From positions 1 through 42,744 of IMG/VR virus record IMGVR_UViG_3300031621_000009: a stretch of DNA of 42,744 bases, one strand, 5' to 3'. How positions within the stretch are numbered: position 1 is the stretch's first letter; the number at the start of each line of letters is the position of its first letter. Under the pieces are notes generated by a model. It made no database searches and was not told the origin of the DNA. It worked only from the letters and a program-made list of their open reading frames with translations. The stretch comes from a virus. Shown here one piece after another: positions 15,707 to 26,770 of the stretch. A program made the translations under genes and the position numbers.

Positions 15707-18700
15707 ATGGCTTTTAGGCAGATTAAATCCGCAGCACTAGCGGATAAGGCAGTACTAAATACCAAGCTAGATGAAAGTGCAGTACAGGGACAAACCACCC
15801 TTACAGGCATGATCGATCCAGCACAATGTTTTACCCTTCTTTATGATGTCGGTACTGACTCATTAAAGAAGATTGGTGCAGACGCATTTTTCGCATCATT
15901 CTCAACAACTGATTTATCAGAAGGCACTAACCTATATTTCACTGATCAACGTGCTTCTACTGCGGTTGCAAGCGATATCGCTGCATCTGTACTAGTAGAA
16001 ACTAACCGTGCTTCAGCTGCTGAGACTTTACTACAATCTAACATCGACGCAGAAGCATCTACTCGTGCTCAAGCGGACGTTACCTTACAATCTAACATTA
16101 CTGCCGAAGCAACTCGTGCAACACTACGTGAAGATTCAATTGAATCAGCGTCTGTATCTGCTGATGCTGGTCTTTCTACACGTATTGATAACATCTTAAG
16201 CAACACTGACCAAAGTGCAATTGATTCGTTTGTTGAAGTAATTCAAGCATTCGAAGATGCTGATGACGTATTATCAGGTTCTATCATTGCTAATGCTTCT
16301 GCAATTACTGCGGAAACTGCACGTGCAACTGGTAAAGAGACTGAAAATGCAACTGCAATTGCAGTAGAAACTGCTCGTGCTACTGCGGCAGAAGTTGCAA
16401 ACACTTCTCTACTAAGTGCAGAAGAAAGTGCTCGTATCGCTGCTGATACTGCATTGTCTGCTCGTGTTACTGTAGAAGAACAAGCCACTGTATCTCTTCA
16501 ATCTCAAGTTACTGCTGAAGTTACTCGTGCTGGAGCTGCAGAAGCAGTTATCGCACAAGACCTCGCAGATGAAGTTACTCGTGCTACTGGTTCAGAAGCT
16601 GCAAACGCACAAAACTTAACAGATGAAATTGATGCTCGTGCTGTCGCTGATACTCAGGTTCGTACTGATATCGCTGCAGATATCGTTACTGCACAGAATG
16701 CTGCACAGGCACACGCCGAAGCGCAAGATGTATTACAAATTGGTGATGCTACTGTAGACGGAACTGCAAACAATACTCTAACTGATCGAATTGCAACTGC
16801 TAAATCTACCGCAGAAAGCGTTGCCTCTGTTGATGCATCTGCTAAAGTACTTGTCGAGAAGACACGTGCAGAAGCTTCTGAGTCTGGTCTACAGTCACAG
16901 ATTACTTCTAATGATGGAGACATCACTGATTTACAAACTGCCGATTCAACTGAAACTGCTGCTCGTATCGCAGGCGATTCTGGTCTACAGTCACAAATCG
17001 ACTTCATTACTACTAACACTGATCCTGCTGCTCTTGATTCACTAACAGAAATCGTTAGTGCATTCGAAGGTGCTGACTCAGACATGTCTGCTCTGATTGC
17101 TTCTAACACTACTGCAATCTCTAGTGAGAACACTCGTGCTACAGGTGCTGAATCTGTTCTGCAAACTAACATCACTGCTGAAGCGTCAACTCGCGGAACT
17201 GCTGATACTGGTTTACAAACTGCAATCACTGCTGAAGAAACTGCTCGTATCGCTGCTGATGCCGCGACTCTTGTATCGGCAAAAGCATATACTGATCAAG
17301 AAGCAGACTCACATCAAGCTGCCGCCACCGCACATGCTGATGCACAAGATACTGCACTTATCGGTGATGCATCTGTGAATGGTACTGCTGGTAATACTGT
17401 TACTGCTCGTATCGCAACTGCAAAATCAGAAGCAACTGCATTCACTACTACACAGGTTTCTGCTGAAGCAGCAACTCGTCTGGCTGCTGATGACGCACTG
17501 TCTCTACGAACTACTCTTCTCGAAGGTGAGATGGACACTGTTGAAGCTCTTGCTGCACAGAATGAAATCGATCTACGTGCAGAAGAAGTTGCTCGTACTT
17601 CTGGAGATGCTGATCTACAAGGTCAAATCGACGCTGAAGAAGCTGCTCGCATTTCTGGTGATGCTACTCTAACATCTTCACTAGCGACAGAAGTTTCTCG
17701 TGCACAAGGTGTTGAAGCAACTAATGCTGCCTCAGTCGTTACAGAACGTCAACGTGCAGAAGGTGTTGAAGCTGGACTACGTACTGATGTAAACACTAAT
17801 ACTGTAAACATTACTGCAAATGCTGGTTCTATTACTGGTGAGAACACTCGTGCTCTAGCTGCAGAATCTGCTCTAGGAACACGTATCGATAGTGCAGAGA
17901 CACTTCAAGCTTCAGATCATGCTGATAACCAAGCGCAGATTACTGCCGAAGTTACTCGTGCATCTGGTGTTGAAGCAGGTCTACAGACTTCGATTACTTC
18001 TAACCAGACTCAGATCACTGCAAACGATGGCGATATTGCTGCACTAGCAACTCTACAGTCTAATGATCACGATGATAACCAAGCACAAATTACTGCTGAA
18101 GTTACACGTGCAACTGCTGCGGAAGTAGTTAATGCTGATGCGGTTGTTGCTGAAACTACTCGTGCATCTGGAATTGAAGCTGGTCTACGTACTGATGTTG
18201 ATTCTAACCAGACTCAGATCACTGCAAACGACGCAGACATTCTTGCTCTAGAAACTCTACAAGCTGCTGATCATGAAGACAACCAGACACAAATCACTGC
18301 TGAAGTTGCTCGCGCTACTGCCGCAGAAGTTGTTAACGCTGCCGCTACTGCTACTGAGAAATCACGTGCAGAAGGGATCGAAGCTGGTCTACGTACTGAT
18401 GTTGATTCTAACCAAACGCAAATCACTGCAAATGATGCAGACATTCTTGCATTAACAAATCTACAAGCTAGTGACCATGCAGACAACCAGACACAAATTA
18501 CTGCTGAAGTAAATCGTGCATCTGGAATTGAAGCAGGTCTACGTACTGATGTCACAACTCTAGAAAGTCGTGTTGACTTTATCGTTTCTAACGATGATGG
18601 TGCTGCTCTTGATTCACTAACAGAAATCGTTACTGCGTTCCAAGGTGCTGATTCAACTTTATCAGGCGTTATTACTGCTAACTCTGGTCGTCTAACTAGT

Positions 18701-21619
18701 GTCGAAGGACGTGCAACTTCTCTAGAGACTCGTACTACTGATGTTGAAGCTCGTGCAACTGCTGTCGAAGGAAGAGCAACTGCTCTAGAAACTGAGCAAG
18801 GTACTCAGAACGGTCGTCTGAATGTTAATGAATCAGACATAGACGCTCTTGAAACTAAGCAAGGTTCTGCAACTCTAGCAACTACTGCAACTAACGTATC
18901 TGCTGCAATCAATGAGATTCACTCAGAACTAGATACTGAAGCTTCTAACGTCGATACTCTACAAACAGAGATGGACGCAGTCGAAGTACGTGCAACTGAT
19001 CTAGAAACCGAACAGGGACTACAAGGTGGTCGTCTAACTTCTGTCGAAGGTCGTGCTACTGGTGTTGAGTCACGTGCAACTTCGCTTGAAACTAAGCAAG
19101 GTTCTGCTACTCTAGACACTGTCGCAACTGATCTCTCTGCTGCAATCAACGAATTGCACTCAGAAATGGGAACTTCTCTTACTGATTTTGATGCTCTAGT
19201 AGCTCGTGTAACTACAGAAGAAGGTAATGTCGATACTCTACAGTCTGAAATGGACTTAGTAGAAGGTCGTGCAACTTCATTAGAGACTCGTGTAACTACA
19301 GAAGAAGGTAATGTTGATACTCTACAGACTCAAATGGGTTCTGCAAGTCTTGCTACTGTCGCAAATGATGTTACTGCTGCAATCAACGAGATCCACACTG
19401 AACTAGACGCAGAAGCGGTTAAGGTTGCTACTCTAGAAAGTGAAATGAATGCTGTCGAAGGACGTGCAACTGCTGTTGAGTCACGTGCAACTGATCTAGA
19501 AACTGAACAGGGACTACAAGGTGGTCGTCTAACAGTTAACGAGAGTGACATCGATGACTTAGAAACTAAGTTAGGTACTGGTGTTTTCGATACTACTTCA
19601 CAAATCATTACTGGTGCAGTCAATGAACTTCATGGTGAAGTTGATACTAATACTGCTGGACTTGTCGCTGCTGTTTCTCGTGCCGATGCCGATAGTGATG
19701 CACTTGCATCTGAAATCGTATCACGCACCGCTGCTGACACACTAATCCGTACTGATCTTGCTGCACTTAGAACTACTGATCAAGCAGACTACATTGCTCG
19801 TGACGCAGCTGTTCTTGCATCTGCACAGTCTTACGCAGAAAGTGAAGCAGACGATGGCGAAGCCGCTGCTAAGATTTACGCAGACGGAATCGTTGCTAGT
19901 GAAGCAACTCTACGTGACAATGCTGATATCGTACTTGCTGGTCAAATTACTACTGAAGCAACTGCACGTCAAGTCGCAGATAATGGTCTAGATACACGAC
20001 TAGGTGTTGTTGAAGGCGAAATGTCTGCAACTCAACTTGCTGCTGGCGTAAATGCTGATGGAACATACGATACTCCAACATCCACTACCTACCTCGACGC
20101 ATCTACTTCTCTAGCAGACGCTGATAAGAAGTTAGATACTGCACTCACAACCGAAAGTGCTTCACGTGTTTCTGGTGATGCAAGCTTGCAATCACAGATC
20201 ACTGCTGAAATTGCTCGTGCTGGTGCTGCGGAAGGTGTTAACTCTACTGGACTAGCTGCTGAGATCGTACGTGCTACAGCTGCAGAAGTTGCAAACGGTG
20301 TATTAATCACCACTAACGCTGCTTCAATTGCATCTGAGTCATCTCGTGCACAAGGCGTAGAATCTTCATTACAGTCTCAAGTAGACTTCATCACTTCAAA
20401 TACTGATGTTGCTGCACTAGACTCCCTAACTGAGATAGTTGCTGCGTTCCAAGGTGCTGATTCAACCCTAACAGGTTTAGTCGCTGCTAACCAAACTAGT
20501 ATCTCAACTAACGCTTCAGGTCTTGCACAAGAGATCACTGATCGAATTGCTGGTGATACAGCAGTACGTAGTGAATTCGCAGCTGCTGACTCAGGTCTAC
20601 AGACTCAAATTGACGGACTAGTATCTAAGTCTGGAGACGCGATGACTGGTGTCCTAGCAATGGGCAGTAACAAGATTACTGGTCTTGCTGATGGTGTTGC
20701 TAATGGCGATGCTGCAAACAAGGGACAATTAGTTTCTGGTCTTGCTGCTCAACATATCTCTCAGTTCGATACTGACGATCTTGCTGAAGGCGATAAGAAG
20801 TTCTTCTCTGACGCACTTGCTCGTGCTGCTATCTCTGTTACAGATGTTGACGGTGAAGGTAATGTATCTTACGACAATACTACAGGTGTCCTATCAGTAT
20901 CAACTGGTAAAGGATTCCTAGAGTTAGAAGATGTCGTAGAATCTACATACACTGGACACGAAGGTTTCGTTGCACGTGTTAAGAGTGACGGTTCTGGAAT
21001 TGAATTCCTAGACCCAACTCAGTTGGCATTCAATGATGCAAAACGTCAGGTAATTTCTGGTGACGGAGCACAGAGCACATTCGCTCTAAACTTCTATACT
21101 CAAGAAGTTAACGCAATGGTATTTGTTGGTGGTGTTATTCAGGATCCATCGGTTCACTATACGATTGATGCTGCTAATCAACAAATTACTTTCATGGCTG
21201 CTCTCCCAGTTGGAACTCAAGCGGTAGTTATCGCTCAGTCTACTAACTCGGTTGGTGTACTAGATCCTAAGTCGGTCGGTCTTGAAACTCTTGCTGATAA
21301 CATCAAAGTCTTCGAACAGGGTAACGATGTTGTTGTTGGAACTTCTGCTACAGTAGTTTCTACATTCAACAAAGTGATTACACGTTCTGCTAAGTACGTA
21401 GTCACCGTAGAAAGTAACGGTGAATTCGAAACTCGCGAATGTCTAGTTATCCATGACGGAACAGAAGCATATATAACTGAGTACGGTATTCTATTCACAG
21501 GTACTAATGTACTTGGTGATACCGACGTTCAGGTAAACGGTTCAAGTGTTGAGTTGACATATACAGCTGCTATTGCTGGTGCGGTAGTATCAGTATCCGC
21601 TTCGTATATCGACGCATAA
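15707..21619 (+). CDS. Giant coiled-coil tail fibre protein
   Basis: 1970 residues with an AGGAGA ribosome-binding site eight bases before the ATG. The N-terminal ~100 residues carry DLSEGTNLYFTDQRA, an attachment-side motif of many fibre proteins. Residues ~100-1640 are alanine-rich helical repeats of the type 'AETARATAAEV', 'ITAEVTRA' and 'ATSLETKQGSATL', with four copies of a fold-breaking block like AALDSLTEIVSAFEGADS at about residues 160, 433, 957 and 1560. Residues ~1645-1680 contain GDAMTGVLAMGSNKITGLADG, a common fibre motif. The C-terminus adds DLAEGDKKFFSDALARAAI and a beta-domain with VFVGGVIQDPSVHYTI. It would form a very long trimeric shaft. Third-base-level repeat identity shows internal duplication. 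It is most likely a long fibre; which end binds the host is not clear. Confidence 0.8.
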   Translation: MAFRQIKSAALADKAVLNTKLDESAVQGQTTLTGMIDPAQCFTLLYDVGTDSLKKIGADAFFASFSTTDLSEGTNLYFTDQRASTAVASDIAASVLVETNRASAAETLLQSNIDAEASTRAQADVTLQSNITAEATRATLREDSIESASVSADAGLSTRIDNILSNTDQSAIDSFVEVIQAFEDADDVLSGSIIANASAITAETARATGKETENATAIAVETARATAAEVANTSLLSAEESARIAADTALSARVTVEEQATVSLQSQVTAEVTRAGAAEAVIAQDLADEVTRATGSEAANAQNLTDEIDARAVADTQVRTDIAADIVTAQNAAQAHAEAQDVLQIGDATVDGTANNTLTDRIATAKSTAESVASVDASAKVLVEKTRAEASESGLQSQITSNDGDITDLQTADSTETAARIAGDSGLQSQIDFITTNTDPAALDSLTEIVSAFEGADSDMSALIASNTTAISSENTRATGAESVLQTNITAEASTRGTADTGLQTAITAEETARIAADAATLVSAKAYTDQEADSHQAAATAHADAQDTALIGDASVNGTAGNTVTARIATAKSEATAFTTTQVSAEAATRLAADDALSLRTTLLEGEMDTVEALAAQNEIDLRAEEVARTSGDADLQGQIDAEEAARISGDATLTSSLATEVSRAQGVEATNAASVVTERQRAEGVEAGLRTDVNTNTVNITANAGSITGENTRALAAESALGTRIDSAETLQASDHADNQAQITAEVTRASGVEAGLQTSITSNQTQITANDGDIAALATLQSNDHDDNQAQITAEVTRATAAEVVNADAVVAETTRASGIEAGLRTDVDSNQTQITANDADILALETLQAADHEDNQTQITAEVARATAAEVVNAAATATEKSRAEGIEAGLRTDVDSNQTQITANDADILALTNLQASDHADNQTQITAEVNRASGIEAGLRTDVTTLESRVDFIVSNDDGAALDSLTEIVTAFQGADSTLSGVITANSGRLTSVEGRATSLETRTTDVEARATAVEGRATALETEQGTQNGRLNVNESDIDALETKQGSATLATTATNVSAAINEIHSELDTEASNVDTLQTEMDAVEVRATDLETEQGLQGGRLTSVEGRATGVESRATSLETKQGSATLDTVATDLSAAINELHSEMGTSLTDFDALVARVTTEEGNVDTLQSEMDLVEGRATSLETRVTTEEGNVDTLQTQMGSASLATVANDVTAAINEIHTELDAEAVKVATLESEMNAVEGRATAVESRATDLETEQGLQGGRLTVNESDIDDLETKLGTGVFDTTSQIITGAVNELHGEVDTNTAGLVAAVSRADADSDALASEIVSRTAADTLIRTDLAALRTTDQADYIARDAAVLASAQSYAESEADDGEAAAKIYADGIVASEATLRDNADIVLAGQITTEATARQVADNGLDTRLGVVEGEMSATQLAAGVNADGTYDTPTSTTYLDASTSLADADKKLDTALTTESASRVSGDASLQSQITAEIARAGAAEGVNSTGLAAEIVRATAAEVANGVLITTNAASIASESSRAQGVESSLQSQVDFITSNTDVAALDSLTEIVAAFQGADSTLTGLVAANQTSISTNASGLAQEITDRIAGDTAVRSEFAAADSGLQTQIDGLVSKSGDAMTGVLAMGSNKITGLADGVANGDAANKGQLVSGLAAQHISQFDTDDLAEGDKKFFSDALARAAISVTDVDGEGNVSYDNTTGVLSVSTGKGFLELEDVVESTYTGHEGFVARVKSDGSGIEFLDPTQLAFNDAKRQVISGDGAQSTFALNFYTQEVNAMVFVGGVIQDPSVHYTIDAANQQITFMAALPVGTQAVVIAQSTNSVGVLDPKSVGLETLADNIKVFEQGNDVVVGTSATVVSTFNKVITRSAKYVVTVESNGEFETRECLVIHDGTEAYITEYGILFTGTNVLGDTDVQVNGSSVELTYTAAIAGAVVSVSASYIDA

Positions 21620-21630
21620 TTTAATAATTC

Positions 21631-21653
21631 GGGGGTGGCTTCTGTCCACCCCC
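21631..21653 (+). terminator. Strong hairpin after the first giant fibre gene
   Basis: GGGGGTGG pairs perfectly with CCACCCCC around a seven-base loop (CTTCTGT), 11 bases after the stop codon. There is no T run directly after it, so it may stall RNA polymerase weakly or protect the mRNA end. Its stem resembles the hairpin after gene 19 at 33681. Confidence 0.55.
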
Positions 21654-21687
21654 ATCCCCTCAAACATTTTAAAAGGTATTAAATAAA

Positions 21688-24600
21688 ATGAGTTCTACAA
21701 ACAATAAGAAATTTAGAATACAAAATGGCGCTGCGATTACTGGTGAAGTAACCGTAAACGACCAAGTTGTAATAACCGAAGCTGGTATAGTTACCGTTCC
21801 TGCTATCTCCGCAGCAGTTGCATCTATTGTCGCATCCGACATTGCAACACTACAGAGTCAAGTAGACGCGATCCTAGGTACTTCTCCAGAAAGCCTGAAT
21901 ACACTACAAGAAATTGTTTCTCTTTTCCAAAGCGAAGATGGTGACATTCAAACTTTAATTACAAACAACTCAACTGCAATTACTGCAATGCAGGCTACTT
22001 TAACAAGTGGTGTTGCAACTACTGCACAGGGTGCTAAGGCAGACACTGCGGTACAACCAGAAGACTTCTTCACGGTTGCCGATGGTACTACAACTTCATA
22101 TGTTCCCGATTGGACACCGTCTTGGCCTTCTGGTTACACTACAACAGCTTACTCAAGTCCTCTAAATTTAGTAGCGGATTTATCATCTAGTCCAGATGGA
22201 CATAGTGTTGTTGTCTATAAATCTGGGTCAGGACAATCTACTAAAGAATATCAAATTAGAGTATTTAACCCATCTGGTACTCAGATAAAAAATTGGAATT
22301 TTGATGTTGGTCGTCTGGAAGGAACAAATGGGTTTACCCATGAGGGAAAAAGACATGAAAGTGTCTTCAGTGCCGACATTACAGATACCCATGTTGTCAT
22401 CATGGGCCCGCAACATACAGCAACCGGCCAAATTTCTACCGTTGAGGTATATGCACTGTCCGATTTAAACACTCCGGTCGGTTTTGATAACTATGGTGGA
22501 TTTGGATTTTTTGATAACGAGTTTACTTCTGGGTCAATTTCCAATCTTGACGGACAATCTGCTCATATAAGAATAGTAGGAGACTACATTGTTGGTGGTA
22601 GTAAAGGTAAAGGTGTTACTATTACTAACAAACGATGGAAAGCATTTAATTGGAAGACTGGTGTAGCAGTGGCAGGAATTCCAGCAACTCATGATAGAAA
22701 TTTCTACAATATGTCTGTGGATAAATCTACAGGATGGGTTTATATTTCAATGTCGGTCTATCAAGGTGGTGACAGTTGGAACGAAGTTAGGGGTTATAAT
22801 ATACTCACTGGACAAACCGCTGTTACAATCGATTCAGGTGTGGTTTGGAATGGACAATTTTCGAATAGCTCTAATTTTAATGAAGATAATCAACCCGGCC
22901 AAGTTGCTGTTGGTAGTAAGTATGTTGTAGTTTCTCCAGGCAAAAATGTTGGTAGTGGATGTAAAACTATCAAGGTATATGCTTTAGGAACCAATAATTT
23001 AGTGACTTCAATAACTGAGAATTCTGCCATTAGAGTAGGTATCGCTGGAACAAGTGGTGGTGAAGGTTTTGCTTCTACTATGGGTAATGCTGTAGTATTC
23101 ACAGCGGATATGTACCCTTCAAATATATATAATATACATGTGTATAATGTTGAAGATAACGGTACTAAAACCGAAATTGAAGTATTAAGTGTTTCTAGAA
23201 CCTATAATTATCCAATAGCGCATTTGGGTGAGAGTCATTCCCTTTGGAGTGCTGGTGGTAAGTCACAAGGAAATCCTGCTTATTCTTATAGTAGATTTAC
23301 ACCTGGCCCTGTAACACAAGTAAATACTCCTAATGTTGATGCATCTACAATCGCATCTAAAGCATACGTTGATTCTGCTGTTGTTGCTGCCGATGTTTCT
23401 GGTGCACTCGCTACTGCAAGTGCTGATGCAACTACGAAAGCAGATGCCGCACAAGCTGCAGCAATCTCTACCGCAAGTGCTGACGCAACGACTAAAGCAG
23501 ATGCCGCACAAGCTGCAGCAATCGCTGCTGCCGGAACTGCCGCTACTACCGCAGTTGCTAATGTAATTGATACTGCTCCTGCCGCATTGGATACGTTGAA
23601 TGAACTAGCTGCTGCTTTGGGTGATGATGCGAACTTTGCATCAACTGTTACTGCTTCAATTGCTACTAAGGCAGATGATACTGCGACTACTACTGCTCTT
23701 GCTACTAAGGCAGATGACGCTGCAACTACTACTGCTCTTGCAACTAAGGCAGACGTTACTACTGTTACTGCTATCGAAGATTTCTTGAATGGTAATGCTG
23801 GTGGGGACGAAACTCCAACTGTAGAATCTACTATTATGTCTCCTGTAAGCAGTGATGATTGGGGACAACAAGTTATAGTACATGATGATGTAGTTTTGGT
23901 AAGAGATGGTACGTATATGCGAATCTATTCTCCTAATGATTTAGTTAATCATCTAGAGTTATTTGGCGCATCCGCCTGGGATGCATTTGCATACGATCCA
24001 GTTACCAAGATTCTTATGGCTGGTAATAGCCAGTCTGGTACTGGTCAGAACGGTCATATTAACTTCTTCCATCTATCAGAACTAATAGCAGGCACAGGGC
24101 CGAAGAGACAAAGTTCTGTCCTTACTTTAGATTCTGCAGCCACTTCTGATCCAAACTTTGGTAGATCTGTTGCTTTCGCTGATGGTAAATTCTATGCCGC
24201 TAAATATGACACAAGTAATAATGCTACACCAATGGTTCACGTTTGGAATGCGAGTGATATTGCTGCTCAAATGCCTACTGGCGGATCAGAAATATTGTCA
24301 ATAACACCGATAACAATTACAGCTCCTGCGACCGCAGATCCTCGTGGTTATTGGGGATATGATATGGCAGCTGCTGGAAACTATTTCTATGTTTTCGATA
24401 TGTTCTACAGTCAAGTATCAAATACAGCTGGCGCAATATTTGTTTATAACACTTCTGATAATCAACTTGTAGCTACATTAGAGTGTTCAGATCAAGTTAA
24501 GTACTTTGTGGCTGCTACCGAAAATTATTATGCTGTTCATTGGCATGGTTCCAATCCTACTAAAACTAGGGTTTATCAAGCTGGAACAAATACCCTTGTT

Positions 24601-26748
24601 GCTGAAATTGATGATGCTGTAATATCAGCTGATAGAATGTACGAATTTGGTGATAGGTTGTCGGTTGGATGGAAAGCATATCCTTACGATGAAAATGGAG
24701 CTTATATTCCAGATGCTGATAAAGGTGTGGCAATATATGATACTAGTGATTTTTCTAAGGCACCAATAAAGATTATTACTGGTTCAGAACATCATAGTGT
24801 ATCTTCTGCCCAGAAATTATACGCACACACTGAACCTAATGTACAGGTATATGATGTTTCTTCACTTGGTGGTTTCTCATTACAAGATGACTTGGAAGCA
24901 CTAATAACTGCTAACACTTCTGCAATTACTGCTGAGACAACTGCAAGAACTGCCGCTATCGCTGCAATTCCTGCAACTGACCTTTCTCCATACTCAACTA
25001 CTGTACAGACGACTTCTGCAATTGCTACTGCTAAGTCAGAAGCTCAGTCTTATGCAGATCAAGTTGTTGCTTCGACCATTGATGCTGCTCCTGCTTCTTT
25101 AGATACTCTTAACGAACTAGCTGCTGCTCTGGGTGACGATGCAAACTTTGCATCAACTATCACTGCATCTATCGCAACTAAAGCAACTGCTGCTGATCTT
25201 ACTGCATTAGAAGCACAGATCACTGGTGGCGTTGCAACTCTCGCACAGGGTGCTCTTGCTGATACTGCGTTACAACCAGCAGACATTGTTGCATTAGAAT
25301 CAAAGACTACTGGTGTTGCATACGACGCGAGTTCAACTAATGTTGATGTGGAAGCTACATTAGATATGCAGACTAACGCAATCATAAATGTTGCTGCTCC
25401 TTCTGCAGCTGATGATGCCGCAACTAAAGCATACGTTGACGCTGAGACAACTGCTAGAGGAACTGCAATAACATCTGCTATCTCCACTGCAAGTGCTGAC
25501 GCAACTACGAAAGCAGATCAAGCAGAAGTAGACGCAAAGGCATATGCTGATCAAGTTATTGTTTCGATTATTGATGGTGCTCCTGCCTCCTTGAATACGT
25601 TGAATGAACTAGCTACCGCATTAGGAGATGACGCAAACTTTGCATCAACTGTTACTGCATCTATCGCAACTAAGGCTGATGACGCTACGACTACTGCTGC
25701 TCTTGCAACTAAAGCAAGTGTAACAGACGTTACCGCATTAGATGATTTGGTTGGTGCTAGTGAAGTAGTGACTGATATAGGTCATTCGAGCTCGATTTGG
25801 AATACTTTTGATCATAATGTGCAACCATACACTATGAGCACTAGAAGATTAAACATGGTTGGCCAACAACCTCTTCTTATGAACAGCACATTGGACGCTG
25901 GCACTTACACCTTTACATTCGATAGTGGTATTAACGGCGAAGTAAACGTAGCGGTATTAGACCCTAGCTGGGATTTCAGTACTGCTTCGGGAACGTATGA
26001 CGCTAGATGGAATAATTCTGCTAGTTCTAGGGTTGCTCCGTATTTCACTGCTCCAGTATATGGGAGTGGTCAGTCGTTCACTTTCACTTTATCTTCTCCA
26101 GCAAACCTTGCTGTTCGGGCGGTGGCAAACGGAATTCTATACAGTGTATCTCTAGTAAAGGTTGCAGCTGCACCAACTCTAGACACGAATGCATCTGTAG
26201 TTATCCCTGCTATCAACGAACTGCATGCAGAGATCTCTGCTGAGACAACTGCTAGAGGAACTGCAATAACATCTGCAATCTCTACTGCAAGTGCTGATGC
26301 AACGACTAAAGCAGATGCTGCTCAAGCTGCCGCGCAATCTTATGCTGATGGTGTTGGTTCAGCTGCGGTTGCTAGTGTAATTGACGCTGCTCCTGCTTCG
26401 TTAGATACTCTTAACGAACTAGCTGCTGCTCTAGGAGATGATGCAAACTTCGCATCAACTGTTACTGCATCTATCGCAACTAAGGCAGATGGTACTACAA
26501 CTACTGCAAGCATTGCAACTGCTAAGTCAGAAGCAATTGCTGGCGGAATCGCTGGTGCCAAGGCTATGTTGATTGGTGGTCTATGTATCACTTATGATCC
26601 AGCAACTGGTACTATCTCTATAGACGAAACAGAAACTGCAGCACAGTTACACGTTGCTTCTTCTGGAAATGCTAATGCGCTAGGTAGTCAATCACCTTCG
26701 CACTACCGTATCGATGTTTATGATGTAAACGGTACTATTGTTAACTAA
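21688..26748 (+). CDS. Giant tail fibre with two probable beta-propeller inserts
   Basis: 1686 residues. Coiled-coil modules are separated by globular inserts. Residues ~30-125 are a fibre-start segment with the SLNTLQEIVSLFQS block. Residues ~130-545 and ~700-1065 are non-repetitive, beta-rich and full of strands of the type 'VVVYKSGSG', 'VEVYALSDL', 'VWNASD' and 'VYNTSDNQLVATL', which looks like blades of beta-propellers. Between and after them lie four copies of the fibre block ALDTLNELAAALGDDANFAS at about residues 632, 1133, 1296 and 1568. A third insert at ~1356-1494 looks like a beta-sandwich (LDAGTYTFTFDSGING). The tip ends ALGSQSPSHYRIDVYDVNG, a common fibre end. A receptor- or glycan-binding role for the inserts is inferred. 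Confidence 0.8.
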   Translation: MSSTNNKKFRIQNGAAITGEVTVNDQVVITEAGIVTVPAISAAVASIVASDIATLQSQVDAILGTSPESLNTLQEIVSLFQSEDGDIQTLITNNSTAITAMQATLTSGVATTAQGAKADTAVQPEDFFTVADGTTTSYVPDWTPSWPSGYTTTAYSSPLNLVADLSSSPDGHSVVVYKSGSGQSTKEYQIRVFNPSGTQIKNWNFDVGRLEGTNGFTHEGKRHESVFSADITDTHVVIMGPQHTATGQISTVEVYALSDLNTPVGFDNYGGFGFFDNEFTSGSISNLDGQSAHIRIVGDYIVGGSKGKGVTITNKRWKAFNWKTGVAVAGIPATHDRNFYNMSVDKSTGWVYISMSVYQGGDSWNEVRGYNILTGQTAVTIDSGVVWNGQFSNSSNFNEDNQPGQVAVGSKYVVVSPGKNVGSGCKTIKVYALGTNNLVTSITENSAIRVGIAGTSGGEGFASTMGNAVVFTADMYPSNIYNIHVYNVEDNGTKTEIEVLSVSRTYNYPIAHLGESHSLWSAGGKSQGNPAYSYSRFTPGPVTQVNTPNVDASTIASKAYVDSAVVAADVSGALATASADATTKADAAQAAAISTASADATTKADAAQAAAIAAAGTAATTAVANVIDTAPAALDTLNELAAALGDDANFASTVTASIATKADDTATTTALATKADDAATTTALATKADVTTVTAIEDFLNGNAGGDETPTVESTIMSPVSSDDWGQQVIVHDDVVLVRDGTYMRIYSPNDLVNHLELFGASAWDAFAYDPVTKILMAGNSQSGTGQNGHINFFHLSELIAGTGPKRQSSVLTLDSAATSDPNFGRSVAFADGKFYAAKYDTSNNATPMVHVWNASDIAAQMPTGGSEILSITPITITAPATADPRGYWGYDMAAAGNYFYVFDMFYSQVSNTAGAIFVYNTSDNQLVATLECSDQVKYFVAATENYYAVHWHGSNPTKTRVYQAGTNTLVAEIDDAVISADRMYEFGDRLSVGWKAYPYDENGAYIPDADKGVAIYDTSDFSKAPIKIITGSEHHSVSSAQKLYAHTEPNVQVYDVSSLGGFSLQDDLEALITANTSAITAETTARTAAIAAIPATDLSPYSTTVQTTSAIATAKSEAQSYADQVVASTIDAAPASLDTLNELAAALGDDANFASTITASIATKATAADLTALEAQITGGVATLAQGALADTALQPADIVALESKTTGVAYDASSTNVDVEATLDMQTNAIINVAAPSAADDAATKAYVDAETTARGTAITSAISTASADATTKADQAEVDAKAYADQVIVSIIDGAPASLNTLNELATALGDDANFASTVTASIATKADDATTTAALATKASVTDVTALDDLVGASEVVTDIGHSSSIWNTFDHNVQPYTMSTRRLNMVGQQPLLMNSTLDAGTYTFTFDSGINGEVNVAVLDPSWDFSTASGTYDARWNNSASSRVAPYFTAPVYGSGQSFTFTLSSPANLAVRAVANGILYSVSLVKVAAAPTLDTNASVVIPAINELHAEISAETTARGTAITSAISTASADATTKADAAQAAAQSYADGVGSAAVASVIDAAPASLDTLNELAAALGDDANFASTVTASIATKADGTTTTASIATAKSEAIAGGIAGAKAMLIGGLCITYDPATGTISIDETETAAQLHVASSGNANALGSQSPSHYRIDVYDVNGTIVN

Positions 26749-26770
26749 TCTTAAAGTAAAACTAAGATAT

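Noticed and set aside
16654-17229. Minus-strand ORFs across the giant fibre genes (also near 18271, 25059 and 26340)
   Set aside because: Alanine/serine/valine-rich products arise from reading the repetitive fibre codons backwards.
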